Shown here: one piece after another, positions 17,786-28,648 of the stretch
How positions within the stretch are numbered: position 1 is the first letter of the stretch
How the letters are laid out: every line of letters begins with the position of its first letter
Assembly (NCBI GenBank): GCA_963707275.1
Contig: CAVPPH010000001.1
Location: forward strand, 186,001 to 250,000
DNA length: 64,000 nt
From: JACKBK01 sp963707275
Lineage (GTDB): Bacteria; Chloroflexota; Anaerolineae; JAAEKA01
Direction of reading: 5' to 3'
Program-made: the position numbers and the translations under genes
Notes under the pieces: model-generated
What the model was told of the DNA's origin: nothing
Seen by the model: only the letters and a program-made list of their open reading frames with translations
The model's database searches: none

Positions 17786-20429
17786 TTACTGGCTGGCGCA
17801 CGTTTCCGGGATGATGGCGCAGGTCAGGTCGGGCGAGGGCGCGGCGGTCGGATCGACTGCCAGCCGGCCGATGACGGCTGCGTCCCCTTCCAGCGCGCCG
17901 TCGCCGGACATGTGCGCCAGCCGCTCCAGCGTTTCCCAGTAATACCAACCGACGACGATGTCGTAGTGGTCGGGCGGGAGGTCGGCTGGCAGCGTGATCC
18001 GGTGCGCCGAGATGACCGGCTGGCCCGCCTGCCACTGGCTGGTGACGTGCTGCCCGTAGCGGGTCGGCGGCCCGTCGGCCTGAGCGACCTTGCGGCCCTG
18101 CGAGTCGATGATGTGGACGAACATGTTGTAGTCGCGCATCGACGGGCCATCGCTCTGCCATTGCAGCAGGATCGGCACATCCTGCCCTGGTGCGACCCGC
18201 TCCGGCGCCTCCATGCCGGTCAGTTGAACGTTCCAGCCGTCGCCGCTGAACTGTTCGTCCGCCGGCTCAAGCTCTGGCTGCGCGGCCGCTGGCACAAGCT
18301 CACCGCGCTCCCGTTGCCACGCGCCGACCAGCGCCCGGGTGCTGTCGCTGAACACTGGAGCACCGCCAGGATCGCTGATCGACCAGCGCGCGCCGGTCTC
18401 CCACGAGTCGCCCTGAAACGCGCCCGCGCCCAGCGCCCACTCCTTCGGCAGGCTCCACGGCAACTTGTGGGTGACTACCGTCTCGCCCACCGGCCACGCG
18501 GACGGCGGGTACCAAATCGACTGAATCAACGGGCGCGGCTCGGAGCTGTCAACGGTTTCTCCGTCCGGCGACTCGAAGGATGCGTAGAGCCGCAGGCCCG
18601 GCGGCAGCGTTTCCAACGCCCGCCAGTACAGACGCACACCGGTCTGTCGCCATTCCTCATCGTCGATGATGTCGTAGCCGACCAGCTTGAGCTTCTCGTT
18701 GAATGTGATGTTGGTCGCATGCTGCGGCTCGCCTGCTGGTTTGGCAAACGAGAAGAACTCGGCCGGCAGCGTCGTCACCGGTGTCTCGCCACTGGCCGGA
18801 TCCAGCCGCCGCAGCAGCAGGTAGCCGTCCGCCCCGTCCTGCACGGTCCAGTCGCCAGACGCCAGCAGGCCATCCACAGTCGCGCGCATTTCCTGTGGAT
18901 GCACCGCCCAGCCGCTCTGCGCCGCCACATCCAGCAGCACGTAATGGCTGTCGGCGACCACCGGGAACTGATAGATGGACTGCCGGTGGCTCAGGTGCGG
19001 GTGCAGCGATGGCATGGTGGATAGCGGCGCATCGGTTGGAATCTGGGCTTCGAAGCGCGCCAGCAGCCGGTCGTGCGCCGTTGGACTGGTCCAGTAGTAG
19101 TGGAAATAGTGGCCGATGGGCGTGAATCCAAAGGCTATCTGGCAGCCAATGCTCCAAGACCAGAAGGTACGCGATCAGCAGCACCAGTCGGCGGTGCGCC
19201 CGCCAAATGCGGCGGTTGTTGAGGCCGACAGCGGCCAACCGCCCCAGCGAACGCACGCGTTGTGCGCCGACGATGGCCGCAACGGCAGCGTACGCCGCCA
19301 GCGGCGCGGAGTAGTGCAGCAGACCGCTGTATTGAAACGGATACGCGCTCAGCAGATTGGCCAGCAGCAGCGGCGCGGCCAGCAACAGAATCTCCGGGCC
19401 GGCCAGCGACAGGAAACCGAAGGGTGCCAGGAGGACGAACAGGTAGCGCAGCCGCAGCGGCTCGCCGATGATTTGCAGCACCAGACCGGGCCGGGTGACG
19501 ATGCTGATCACCACGTCGTTGAAGCTGCTGCCCAGCGCGCCGTAGCGGGCGACGTAAGGCGATTCGCCCAGTCCATAGGCCTGCGCGGCATAGGCCGGCA
19601 CGATGACGAAGGTCGAGACGTAGAACCAGGCCAGACCTGCGATCACCACCAGCCCGCCCAGTGCAATCGGCCACGCGACCGCCCAACGGGACGTGCCGCC
19701 GGTCTTGCGGTCGCGCCACCAGGCCAGCCCACCTATGGCCAGCGCGTAGAAGCCCAGCATCGCGGCCAGCAACGCGGTGCCTTCCTGCACACTGGCCACC
19801 AGCAGCGCAGTCAGCGTGAACCAGCCCCAGCGACGCCGCTGCGCAGCCAGCAGCGCGATCAGCACCAGCGGCGTTGCCAGCGGCAGGGCGTGAAACTCCG
19901 CGACATTGGCAGCCTGCAACGCAGGGTAAAGCAGGTACGCTGCGGCAAAGGTCAGCGCGCCTGCGGCAATCCACGAGGGCGACACGGCGCTCTTCGCTGC
20001 TGAACTGGTTGTTGTGGACGCCTCGCGTCCGTTGCGGTCCGGCCGGCGACCCAGGCGATCCAGCGCGATCTCGTAGACCGGCCAAGCGCCAATCGCCAAC
20101 AACAGCGACTGCAAGACCAGCAGCGCGCGCACATCGTCCCAGACCTTGAACACCAGCGACACCGGCGCGAAGATCGGTTCCACGTGATCGGTCAGTCTGG
20201 TCAGCACCTGATCGTCGCGCGTTTCCTGCACGAAACGTCCCTGGCTGGTGTTCCAGATGGCCTGATCGATCTGCCCCAGGTCAGACTTGTGGGTGCGGTG
20301 TGCTTCGTGCAGACGGATAGATACCGCTGAGAAATAGAGCGCGCTGATGAGGATCATGGCCCAGAGCGCGACCATGGCCCAGCGGCTGGGCCTGGAAGTC
20401 GGTGACTGAGCCGGCGTGGTCGCGGTCAT
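17786..20429 (-). CDS. DUF2079-family multi-spanning membrane protein (one frameshift)
   Basis: From ATG 20429 the protein shows the DUF2079 signature: an N-terminal membrane helix, DLGQIDQAIWNTSQGRF and TDHVEPIFAPV, then about 10 further hydrophobic segments. The frame shifts near 19140 (after the LLIAYLLVLEHW region); the second frame resumes as a soluble extracytoplasmic half from about 19015 to 17786, with beta-sandwich-like modules (PGLRLYASFESPDGE, PPDHYDIVVGWYYWETLE) resembling those of the adjacent GT39 gene. DUF2079 proteins are related to GT-C glycosyltransferases; the substrate is unknown. The start lies 6 bases after the GT4 stop, and the stop 11 bases before the GT39 start. Confidence 0.8.
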
Positions 20430-20435
20430 GTCAGC

Positions 20436-21624
20436 TCACTCGAGGGCCTGCGCTTCCCCGTAGAGCGTCAGGGTTTGCGCCAGCACCGATGGCCAGGAAA
20501 AATGGTCACGCCGCGAAGTGGTAGCCGGCCTGGCCCAGGTCGGCTGCCAGCGATGCGTCGGATAACAGGCGATGGATGGCCACAGCCAGCGCGCCTGGAT
20601 CGCGCTGCTGGGTCAGCAGGCCGGTCGAGCCGTCCTGCACGATATCAGCGATTCCGCCGACGTTGGTTGCAACCACTGGCTTGCGGTAGCGCATGGCCTC
20701 CAGCGAAACCATGCCCAGCATCTCAGTGTCCCCGGTGTCATCGACGATTGCTGGCAGGACGAAGACCTGACAAGCCATGTAATAGCGCTGCAAGTCTTCG
20801 TCCGAGATGCGGCCAGTCAGCGTCACCCGTTCGCCCAGGCCAAGCGCTCGGATCAACGGCTCCAGATGTAGCCGCTCGGGTCCCTCACCGACGATCACCA
20901 GCCGTGCATCAGGGTGGCCCGCGGCCGCCAGCAACGGCATTGCCTCGATCAGATACCTGTGACCTTTGCGCGCGATCAGCCGGCCCACGGTGAGGATCAG
21001 ACCGGGCTCAGCCGGCCAGTTGCTGTCTTCGGACGGCAGGGAAATACCGTAGGGGATCAGGCGGGCTTGTGCGCCGGTTGCAGCGGCCAGCGTGCGTGCG
21101 GTATAAGACGAGATGGCAGCTACGTCAGCGCATGTGTGGACGAAGAAGCGCAGGAAGGGGCGCACGAAGCGAAAGCGCTGGGCCATCACCAAATCAGCCC
21201 CGTAAAAGGTCGCGACCAAGCGGCCGCCGCCCGCGAACCGCGCGACCCAGCCCAGCAAGCCTTGCGGCACGGGCCAATGAACGTGAATCACGTCGAAGCG
21301 GCCGTCGCGACCAACCTGCCAGGCAGCCAGCATTCCAAACACCAGGTAGAAGGGCAACACCAGAAGGTACAGCGGATTCTGGCGGATCTTGTTAGGCGCG
21401 CCTTCTTCATGGGTCAGCGTTTCAAAGCGCGCCGGCGCGTAGCGGAAGCGGTGTACTGGCATACCGTCGATGATGTGATTACGTAGGCCAGAATAGGATG
21501 GCGCCAGGATCTCGATTGTCCAGCCCTGGCCGCGCAGCAGGCTCAGCATTTCTACCAGCCAGGGGGAATGCGGGTCGCCAGGCCAGCGGGGAAAGTTGGT
21601 AGTGACGATGAGCGCTTTCTTCAA
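20436..21624 (-). CDS. GT4-family glycosyltransferase (frameshift at the 3' end)
   Basis: The protein has the GT-B two-domain fold: acceptor half FPRWPGDPHSPWLVEML and DVIHVHWPVPQGLL, donor half TVGRLIARKGHRYLIEAM, VIVGEGPE and the TEMLGMVSLEA segment of the E-x7-E motif, then VVATNVGGIADIV. It transfers a sugar from a nucleotide donor on the cytoplasmic face. The start codon is TTG at 21624. The frame ends early in GYHFAA at 20506, but another frame continues as HFSWPSVLAQTLTLYGEAQALE to TGA 20436-20438, the normal family ending, so one base is probably wrong near 20508. It is the first gene of the minus-strand glycan operon. Confidence 0.88.
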
Positions 21625-21630
21625 CGTGAA

Positions 21631-21660
21631 TTGTGTCCAGTCCGTTCAGACGTGTATAAT
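21631..21660 (+). promoter_or_regulatory. promoter for the flippase-like gene
   Basis: TTGTGT (21631-21636), an 18-base spacer and a perfect TATAAT (21655-21660) lie just outside the divergent GT4 start, so transcription of the plus-strand gene starts near 21667. Confidence 0.55.
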
Positions 21661-21814
21661 CCGGTGCGCTGGAGAAAGCCGGTGGCGGGCGCAGCGCCTG
21701 TGTGCAGGCCGCCCTAGCGGTTCATTTCCAGCCGTCAACACTCTAACCTATCCACTTGTTGGTGTCAAGAACAGACATGTCACAGACCTACCTGACTCGC
21801 CTGGGGTACCTCGA

Positions 21815-22777
21815 TTGAACCGTTCGCGGCGACGCCTGCTGCAAGCACTGGCGGTCGTAATCGTCGTCCTTTTCTGGGCGCAGACGCTGGTCAGCAACTG
21901 GCAGGAGCTTGCCAGTTTCTCGTGGCAGGTGAGCTGGCCCTGGCTGCTGGCCTCACTGGCCCTGTTGATGGTGCAGATCATCCTGCTTGCGACGATCTGG
22001 TGGTGGTCGCTCTGGTTGATGGGCGCGCCGGTCGGCTGGCGGCTGGGCACGTCGCTGTGGCTCAAGACGCAGCTGGCGCGCTACGTGCCGGGCGGCATCT
22101 GGGACATCGCCGGCCGGCTGGTTCTGGGACACGAGGCGGGGATCAGCGTGCGCGCCATGTCGGCCAGCATCGTGCTGGAGATGGCGATGCAGGTGCTGAG
22201 CGCGTCGGTTTTCCTGCTGGTGGCGCTACTGACGCGCGCCAATGTTCAGGCCAGCGTCTATGTGCCGCTGGCGGCGTTGCTGGTGCTGGTCTCAGTGGTG
22301 ATCCTGCTGCCGCCGGTGTTTCGCCGGCTGATCAACTGGGGATTGCGGTTGCTGAAGCGCGAGCCGCTGGACATTCAAGTGACCTACGGCAACATGCTGC
22401 TGCTGTTTGGCGCGCGCTTTCTGGGACATTTGATGCTGGGCGTGGGTTTCGTTTTGTTCGCGCGCGGCGTGACGTTCGTAACCTGGCAGCAAGCGCCGGC
22501 TATGATCGCCGCCTATGTCGGCGCGTGGCTGATTGGCTTTCTGGCGGTGGTGATCCCCATGGGAATCGGCGTGCGTGAGGGCGTGTTGGCGCTGCTGCTG
22601 CAACACCAGTTTCCTGTCGGCGTGATCGGCGTGATGGCGCTGGGCTACAGGACGTGGATGCTTATTCGCGATCTGATCGCAGCGTTGGTTGGTGTCTGGC
22701 TGGCAAGGGGGCTGGTGTCGCCGGCTGCGCCGGAAGCTGGCGCTGTGGCGCCCAACAACATGTCAGTCAAGGGGTGA
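21815..22777 (+). CDS. flippase-like / LPG-synthase transmembrane-domain protein
   Basis: The frame is intact and encodes about 320 aa, mostly hydrophobic, with roughly eight membrane segments (LLQALAVVIVVLFWAQTLV first). The pattern LKTQLARYVPGGIWDIAGR with a later GVREGVLALLL matches the lysylphosphatidylglycerol-synthase transmembrane / flippase-like family often found in polysaccharide loci. Transcription from TATAAT at 21655 makes the upstream starts (21596 onward) unlikely; TTG 21815 immediately before the first basic residues is my best guess, but no clear ribosome-binding site supports it. Probable role: moving a lipid-linked intermediate across the membrane. It is convergent with the GT2 gene, with only 35 bases between stops. 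Confidence 0.75.
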   Translation: MNRSRRRLLQALAVVIVVLFWAQTLVSNWQELASFSWQVSWPWLLASLALLMVQIILLATIWWWSLWLMGAPVGWRLGTSLWLKTQLARYVPGGIWDIAGRLVLGHEAGISVRAMSASIVLEMAMQVLSASVFLLVALLTRANVQASVYVPLAALLVLVSVVILLPPVFRRLINWGLRLLKREPLDIQVTYGNMLLLFGARFLGHLMLGVGFVLFARGVTFVTWQQAPAMIAAYVGAWLIGFLAVVIPMGIGVREGVLALLLQHQFPVGVIGVMALGYRTWMLIRDLIAALVGVWLARGLVSPAAPEAGAVAPNNMSVKG

Positions 22778-22812
22778 CACCGGATGATGCCGGTCGAGTT
22801 TGTCGAAAGTCT

Positions 22813-23814
22813 TCACTCCTCGCGCAGCGATCTGATTTCCTGCTCCAACTCGGCGAGTCTGTCTCCCTGGCTGACGATCAGCTCGGTCACGAATCCAACC
22901 AGTATCAACAGCAAGCCCGCTATCAACAACAAGCCCGCGCCGAGGAAGATCGGCCGCCGCTGTGTGTCCTTCACGAGCCAGAGGCCGATGAGATACAAGA
23001 AGGTGGCTCCTGAAACCAGTAGCGCCAGCAGTCCCAGGCCACCAAAGAAACGCATCGGCGCGTTGCTGAAAGTCAGCAGGAACCAGACGACCAGCACGTC
23101 CAACAACGAGACGGGGATGCGGCTGAAGCCGTACTTCGACCGGCCCGCCTGGCGCTGATACCAGTTGGTCGGCACTTCGCCGATGCGAAAGCCCTGATAG
23201 GCCGCGATGTGCAACAAGAAGCGGTGCCAGTCCGAGCGCAGCGGCGGCAGCGACTCGATCACCTCGCGCCGGAAGGCTTTGATCCAGTTCATGTCGTGAA
23301 CGTCGATTTTGAAGAGCCAGCGCGACACGAGGTTGTAGATACCGGAGGCGAAGACCTTGCCATCGTTGCGTCCCTGACGCCAGCCGGCCACTACATCGTA
23401 GCCCTCGTTCAGCTTGTCGAGCAGCTTGGGGATGTCCTCTTCCGGGTCGGATTCGAGATCGGCGGGCAAAAAGATGATCACATCGCCGCGGACGTGACGA
23501 AATCCGGTGCGCAGCGCGGCGGTCAGGCCCTGGTTCCGCCGGTGGCTGACCAGCCGCAGGAAGGGGTACTGTCCTTGCAGGCTTCTCGCCAGGTCGCCCG
23601 TGCCGTCGGTGGAACCGTCATCGATGAGAACCAGTTCCCCTGAGAAGCCGCGTTCCCTCAGTGATTGCAGGCCGGCCGCGACCTTGGCAAGCAACTTGGG
23701 GATGTTTTCGACCTCGTTGCGCGCTGGGATCAGCACCGAGACGAGGGGCAGCGCAGCGGTCGTATCGTGTGCTTGAGATGGCAATGGGATGGGAGTTTCG
23801 CTCGCAGGGTTCAT
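22813..23814 (-). CDS. GT2-family glycosyltransferase with two C-terminal membrane helices
   Basis: The GT-A domain starts PLVSVLIPARNEVENIPKLL, has LIDDGSTDGTGDLA and FLPADLESDPEED where the metal-binding acidic residues lie, and WYQRQAGRSKYG near the end of the domain. Two membrane helices follow (about residues 265-285 and 295-325), then a charged coiled tail (RLAELEQEIRSLREE). This plan matches dolichol/undecaprenyl-phosphate mannosyl- or glucosyltransferases (GtrB/DPM1-like), which make the polyprenyl-phosphate sugar used by GT39-type enzymes such as that at 14881-17774. I start it at ATG 23814 (MNPASETP); upstream codons to 23889 are not family-like. Confidence 0.87.
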   Translation of the reverse strand: MNPASETPIPLPSQAHDTTAALPLVSVLIPARNEVENIPKLLAKVAAGLQSLRERGFSGELVLIDDGSTDGTGDLARSLQGQYPFLRLVSHRRNQGLTAALRTGFRHVRGDVIIFLPADLESDPEEDIPKLLDKLNEGYDVVAGWRQGRNDGKVFASGIYNLVSRWLFKIDVHDMNWIKAFRREVIESLPPLRSDWHRFLLHIAAYQGFRIGEVPTNWYQRQAGRSKYGFSRIPVSLLDVLVVWFLLTFSNAPMRFFGGLGLLALLVSGATFLYLIGLWLVKDTQRRPIFLGAGLLLIAGLLLILVGFVTELIVSQGDRLAELEQEIRSLREE

Positions 23815-23905
23815 GGGACCAAGGCAATCGAGGTCAGATTCGGGCAGGCCACGGCGGGGATTATAGCATCGCGTGACCGTCGCCGCCAACCAGCGGACGG
23901 TGCTG

Positions 23906-25027
23906 CTAGCCGACCAACTTGCGCAGTGCGGCTACCACGTGATCCTGCTGCGCCTCGGTCATCTCGGGATAGAGGGGAAGTGACACGACCGTGTCAGCCG
24001 CGATTTCAGAGATGGGGAAGGAGCCACGCGCTAGGTTCATGCCATGCAAGGCAGGCTGGAGGTGGAGCGGCACTGGGTAATGTACGCCCGCTTCAACGCC
24101 CGCCGCGCGCAATCCAGTGATCACCTCATCACGGCGCGCGGTTCGTACGACGTAGAGGTGATACACGCTCTCTGTTCCGTTGTCAGCAGCAGGCAGTACG
24201 AGATCGGTGCCGGCCAGGAGTTCGGTGTAGCGCGTGGCCAGCCAGCGGCGTCTGGCGTTGTTGCGGTCGAGGATCGGCAGCTTGGCGGACAGTACTGCCG
24301 CGTGCAGCGCGTCCAGCCGGTGCCCGAATCCCACCTCCTCGTGGAGATACTTCGATGACCGGCCATGGTCGCGCAGGCTGCGGATGCGTGCGGCGAGCGT
24401 TTCGTCGTTGGTAACGACCGCACCGGCGTCGCCCAGTGCGCCGAGGTTCTTGCTGGGAAAGAAGCTGAAGCAGCCGGCAACCCCGAGGCTGCCAACGCGT
24501 CGCCCGCCGTAGCGTGCCCCGTGAGCCTGCGCAGCGTCCTCGATTAAGGCCAGTCCGGCGCTGTCAGCGATCGCTCTGAGTTGGTCAAGCTCCGCCGGTC
24601 GGCCGTACAGGTGAACCGGCAGGATCGCACGGCTGCGCGGGGAGAGGACTCTTGCCACAGCGGCCGGGTCAAGGTTGTAGGTGACTGGGTTGACATCGGC
24701 GAACACGACCGCAGCGCCCGCCTGAAGGATCGCTTCAGCCGTCGCGAAAAATGTGAACGGCGTCGTGATTACTTCGTCGCCCGGTCCAATGTCCAGAGCA
24801 CGCAGTGTCAGCTCGATGGCAGCCGTTCCCGAGGCGACGCCGACGGCGTATTGACAGTCGCAGTAGGCTGCAAATGCGGTCTCGAAGTCTTGTACTTCCG
24901 ATCCGCCGATGAAGCGGCTGCTGGCGATGACCCGATCAATGGCGGTTTCGATCTCTGTTTGCAGCGCCTGGTGTTGAGCTGAGAGATCGACCAATGGTAC
25001 GATGATGTTCTGGCGGGGTGTTGTCAT
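23906..25027 (-). CDS. DegT/DnrJ/EryC1/StrS-family sugar aminotransferase
   Basis: The intact 373-residue protein is a fold-type I PLP enzyme that aminates nucleotide-linked keto-sugars. It has VPLVDLSAQH at the start, the cofactor-binding GVASGTAAIELTL, the LIEDAAQAHGA aspartate motif and the lysine K193 in FFPSKNLGALGDAG. The C-terminal part (RGSFPISEIAADTVVSLPLYPEM) is also family-typical. It implies that the surface glycan made by this cluster contains an amino sugar. It lies 91 bp upstream of the GT2 gene on the same strand and they may be co-transcribed. Confidence 0.92.
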   Translation of the reverse strand: MTTPRQNIIVPLVDLSAQHQALQTEIETAIDRVIASSRFIGGSEVQDFETAFAAYCDCQYAVGVASGTAAIELTLRALDIGPGDEVITTPFTFFATAEAILQAGAAVVFADVNPVTYNLDPAAVARVLSPRSRAILPVHLYGRPAELDQLRAIADSAGLALIEDAAQAHGARYGGRRVGSLGVAGCFSFFPSKNLGALGDAGAVVTNDETLAARIRSLRDHGRSSKYLHEEVGFGHRLDALHAAVLSAKLPILDRNNARRRWLATRYTELLAGTDLVLPAADNGTESVYHLYVVRTARRDEVITGLRAAGVEAGVHYPVPLHLQPALHGMNLARGSFPISEIAADTVVSLPLYPEMTEAQQDHVVAALRKLVG

Positions 25028-25113
25028 AGGTGGCAGTCCTGCACGCTCATGATATGCGCCGGGCGATTATCGGGCAAATTCCTCGGTCTTTGTCCGAAGC
25101 GAAGTCCGTTCGT

Positions 25114-25155
25114 AGTGGGCGCTTCAGCGCCGTTCTGGGTGCCGAAGCGCCCACT
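25114..25155. repeat. intergenic inverted repeat
   Basis: AGTGGGCGCTTC (25114-25125) pairs with GAAGCGCCCACT (25144-25155), and the pairing extends with two mismatches. It lies upstream of the DegT gene. Confidence 0.55.
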
Positions 25156-25178
25156 GCAACAGAGGTGCATCAAACCAA

Positions 25179-25208
25179 AAGGGTCGGACCCCGCGTGGTC
25201 CGACCCTT
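25179..25208 (-). terminator. terminator of the Reg_prop-AAA gene
   Basis: AAGGGTCGGACC and GGTCCGACCCTT form a perfect 12-bp stem with a 6-base loop. On the minus strand it follows the stop at 25237 and is trailed by TTGGTTT. Confidence 0.75.
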
Positions 25209-25236
25209 CTTTCTCGTTTCAACCTGACTTGCCAGG

Positions 25237-28200
25237 TTACAAGGGAGTCCCTTGTACCTTCAGGGACCTGCGCGCTGGTTGGTGCGGTGTGGGGCGGCGG
25301 CGTCGCTGCAACTCGACCAGCGCGCGTCTGGCATCGTCCAGTGTGATCCCATTTCGTCGGGCAGCCAGCATCTGATTAACGGCTTCCATGCAGTGCTGTT
25401 GCAGCAGATACGGTTTGCCTCGGGAGTGAAGCGCAATGTACGAGACCGCTTCGGGAGCCATCTGATAGATGCCCTTGATCGGCTCCAGGATCAGCTCGCG
25501 TGCTGCTACATCACTCAGTGGGCCGAGTTCTACCTCGTTGAACAGGTTGTACCATGGGCTTTCTACTCGGTCCCATGTTTTGCTGATATTGACGCCTGCC
25601 ACCACTGCGCCAAGGCTGTGGGCATATGTACGCATGAAGATGCGGCGCAGTTGCTGCTGTGTCACCGGCTGGTAGGTGTTCATGACGTCCATCTCGTCCA
25701 GTATCAGCACCACGCGCACCGTTCTTTTCGTGGTTTGCGCCAACTCTTCGAGGATCGCGTCTAAGTCGCGTGCGAACTCGCGGTGATCATACGCTGCCCA
25801 CCCAACCTGGTGGTAGCGCAGCGGCGCCCTTGCCGGCTGCGCCGGCAGGTGGTCATGCACTGAGCTGATCAACTCCTCCATCATCACGCTGAACAGTTCA
25901 TCGTCGACTGTTCCTTCCAGATCAACGTAAACCGGTACGAACATGATCTCGGAGTCGCTTGTCGTACGGAGGTGCTCCACCAAATGCAGGAGCAAGCTGG
26001 TCTTGCCAATGCGCCGTTCGCCGTGGATCATGATACTGTTCTCGTGCAACGTGTCCACGATTCGCGCCAGAATTTCGCGGCGGCCGAAGAACATCTCCTC
26101 TGTTGCAACTGGCTCGCCTGACACGTAGGGGTTAAAGCGGCGCCGCAGCGCAGCGCGGCGACGTTTGCGCTGGCGGATGCTGAGCAAGGCGATGCCGGCC
26201 AGTCCGGTCAGCGCTGCAACCGTAGTGATGGCGATAATAGACGCCAGTGAGGCTGCTACCCGCCCCAGCCTGGGGAGGACGACCGACGGCGCGACCTCCA
26301 GGTTGATTCGCTCGACATCTGATGTGTTGAGGGCGCCATCCACCGCCTGCACTTCCAGAGTGTATTTCCCCGGTTGCAACGGTTCGAGGCTCCAATGCTC
26401 TTCCGATCTAATCACCCAGTCGGCATCCCGCTCAGAAAGGCGCAGGCGATATTCCAGGTCGCTGGATGCCGTGTTCAGATCCGATCCTTCGACAGCGACT
26501 CCAATGGGCGTCTGCGAAAGAAGCTCGACTGCACTGCCAACGGGCGATTTGCCGTTCACCGTGAGAATTCGCACTGAGGGCGACATGCGTTCGGGCTGGT
26601 GACGAAGGATGCCCGTTTTCGTACCAACCCACACGGCATCGGCTGACTCGCGTGCCAGCACGTGAACCTCGTTGTCGCTCAAACCCTGATCACGGGTATA
26701 GAGGCGTTGCATCTTGCTTTCTGGGTCGAGTTTGATCAGGCCCGCTCCAGTGCCAGCCCACAGGTACCCATCGTCTGGCGCCAGCAGCGCGTAGACCGGG
26801 CTGCCTATGCTGTCGAACAGAACCCATTGGTTGGCAGCGCTGTCCAGTGCATATACATCACCGGTATTGGTGCCAGCCCAGACAGGGTACCTCGCGTGCC
26901 TGACTCCGGCTGCAGCTATGCTGAGTATCCTGACGTTTGCCGGTCCGCCCGGTTGGTGGCTGATCCACCGGTCAGCGCCAACGCTCAGGCGATTGACAGC
27001 CGTGCTGGTGCCAACCCAAATGTTTCCGTCCGTGTCCTCGGCGATCGCATTCTGGCTGACGATGTTGTCAGCGAGACCGTTTTCGACAGTGTAGTTGGTC
27101 CACTGCCCGTCTTGACCATCACGTGTCGACCTGAAATCGATGAACCCCGTTGTAAGTGCCGAACCACAGCGATCCGTCGCTGCCTGCGAGAGAGGCTCGA
27201 ATGACATCTGACCCCAGGATTTCGCCGCTAAACTGTCGCCATTCGGGCAAGGAGCTCTCATTGGCAGACAATACGTCCGCTACGCGCGTCCGGACAATGC
27301 CCTGCTGCGCGGTGCCTATCCACACGTTATCGTCTTCGTCCACAAGTAACGAGCGGATCATGTTCTCTGGTAGTCCGCTTGTTTCAGCCGTGATGTGATG
27401 AACTGTGTCCCCGGCGATAACCATGACACCCATATTGTCGCTTCCAAACCAGACCCGCCTTTGACTATCCACAAAGGCTGTCGTGGCTGCATCGAAATCC
27501 GGGTGTTCGGGAGTCGTTAGCGTCCACCAGGAACGGGTGTCCATCCGGCTGACACCTGCGATCGTTGCCAGCCAGGCTGTGCCGGAGGAATCCAGGGCAA
27601 TGCTGGCAACAGCATCAGCCGCCAATCCATTGCGCGCTGTCAGGGTTCGCCAGTTCTTTCCACCCCAGAAGACGGATAAGCCATCCGGGTTGAACAAACT
27701 CACGCCGCTGCCATTTGTGCCGATCCAGAGCGTGCCGTCGCTGTCGTTACCGAGGGCAAGGATGTTGTCCGACGCGATGCCCTCTGCCGACTGGCCCGGC
27801 TGTGGCATTCCGAAACGCCGCCAGTGGTCTGTGTAGCTCCACAACCCCTCCCCGGCGGTACCGACCCAAAGTGTCTCGGGCCATCTGCCGTGCGCTGGTG
27901 CAACCAACAGCGCCTGGATACGACTGTGCGACGGGCCGTCGCCGACGGCTTCTATCTGATCTGCGTGAGTAGTGATCCGATGAATCGTGTCGCCGCCTGC
28001 CCATAACTTACCATCGCTCCCTTCCGCCAGCGCCAGCACTCTGGCCGGCATGCCGTTTGGTTGATGGAGCGGGATAGAGGTCCACGATACGCCGTCGAAA
28101 CAGGTGACGCCGGCGTCGGTGCCGGCCCAAAGCAGACCGTCGGCCGCTGTGAGCAGCGCATAGATGGGGCCCGTCAACGACCCAACCTCGGTGACCTGCG

Positions 28201-28648
28201 ATTGTTCATCAGCCGCTGTGCCGGTGATCTGGACCAGTCCGTGATCGCCGCCAACCCAGATTGTGCTGTCGTTCGTTTGCGCAACGGCGCGGATTGCGCC
28301 TTCGGGAAGACCCTGGTCCGCCTTGATTGACTGCCAGCGCCCGTCAAATCGATCAAGGCCGTGGTTCGTTCCTACCCAGATCACCTGATCCTTGTCCACA
28401 AAAACCGTGTTGACGTTGTTTGATGTCAGGCCATCGACGTATGTTGTCCAGTGAGGCTCCCGTGCGTGGATCTCAGAAGCCGAGATCCAGCGGGACGAAA
28501 TGGGCAAGGCGCTGACCAGAATTGCTGCCATCGCACAGACGGTTAGCGCTGGTGCAATGCGCCTTGCGATCGGATATCGGCGGCGCACCATTGGCGTCGC
28601 TGAATCTGGTGATCGATGTTGAGATTTGAGGAAGTTGGGATATCGCAT
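25237..28648 (-). CDS. Reg_prop propeller, Y_Y_Y domain, TM and AAA+ NTPase (one frameshift)
   Basis: Two frames join: 27119-28648 ends GTYNGVHRFQVDT at a TGA, and the next continues RDGQDGQWTNYTVENGLADN. One extra base near 27125 explains this, giving about 1140 aa. Order: N-terminal membrane/signal segment, then Reg_prop repeats (WVGTNHGLDRFDG, LWAGTDAGVTCFDG, IWIGTAQQGIV and more), a Y_Y_Y beta-sandwich (SLEPLQPGKYTLEVQAVDG), a membrane helix near 26270-26190, and a cytoplasmic AAA NTPase with Walker A HGERRIGKTSLL and Walker B VVLILDEMD. Reg_prop/Y_Y_Y modules normally sense sugars ahead of histidine kinases; here the output is an NTPase. Start at the ATG near 28648 after GAGGAA. Confidence 0.82.
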
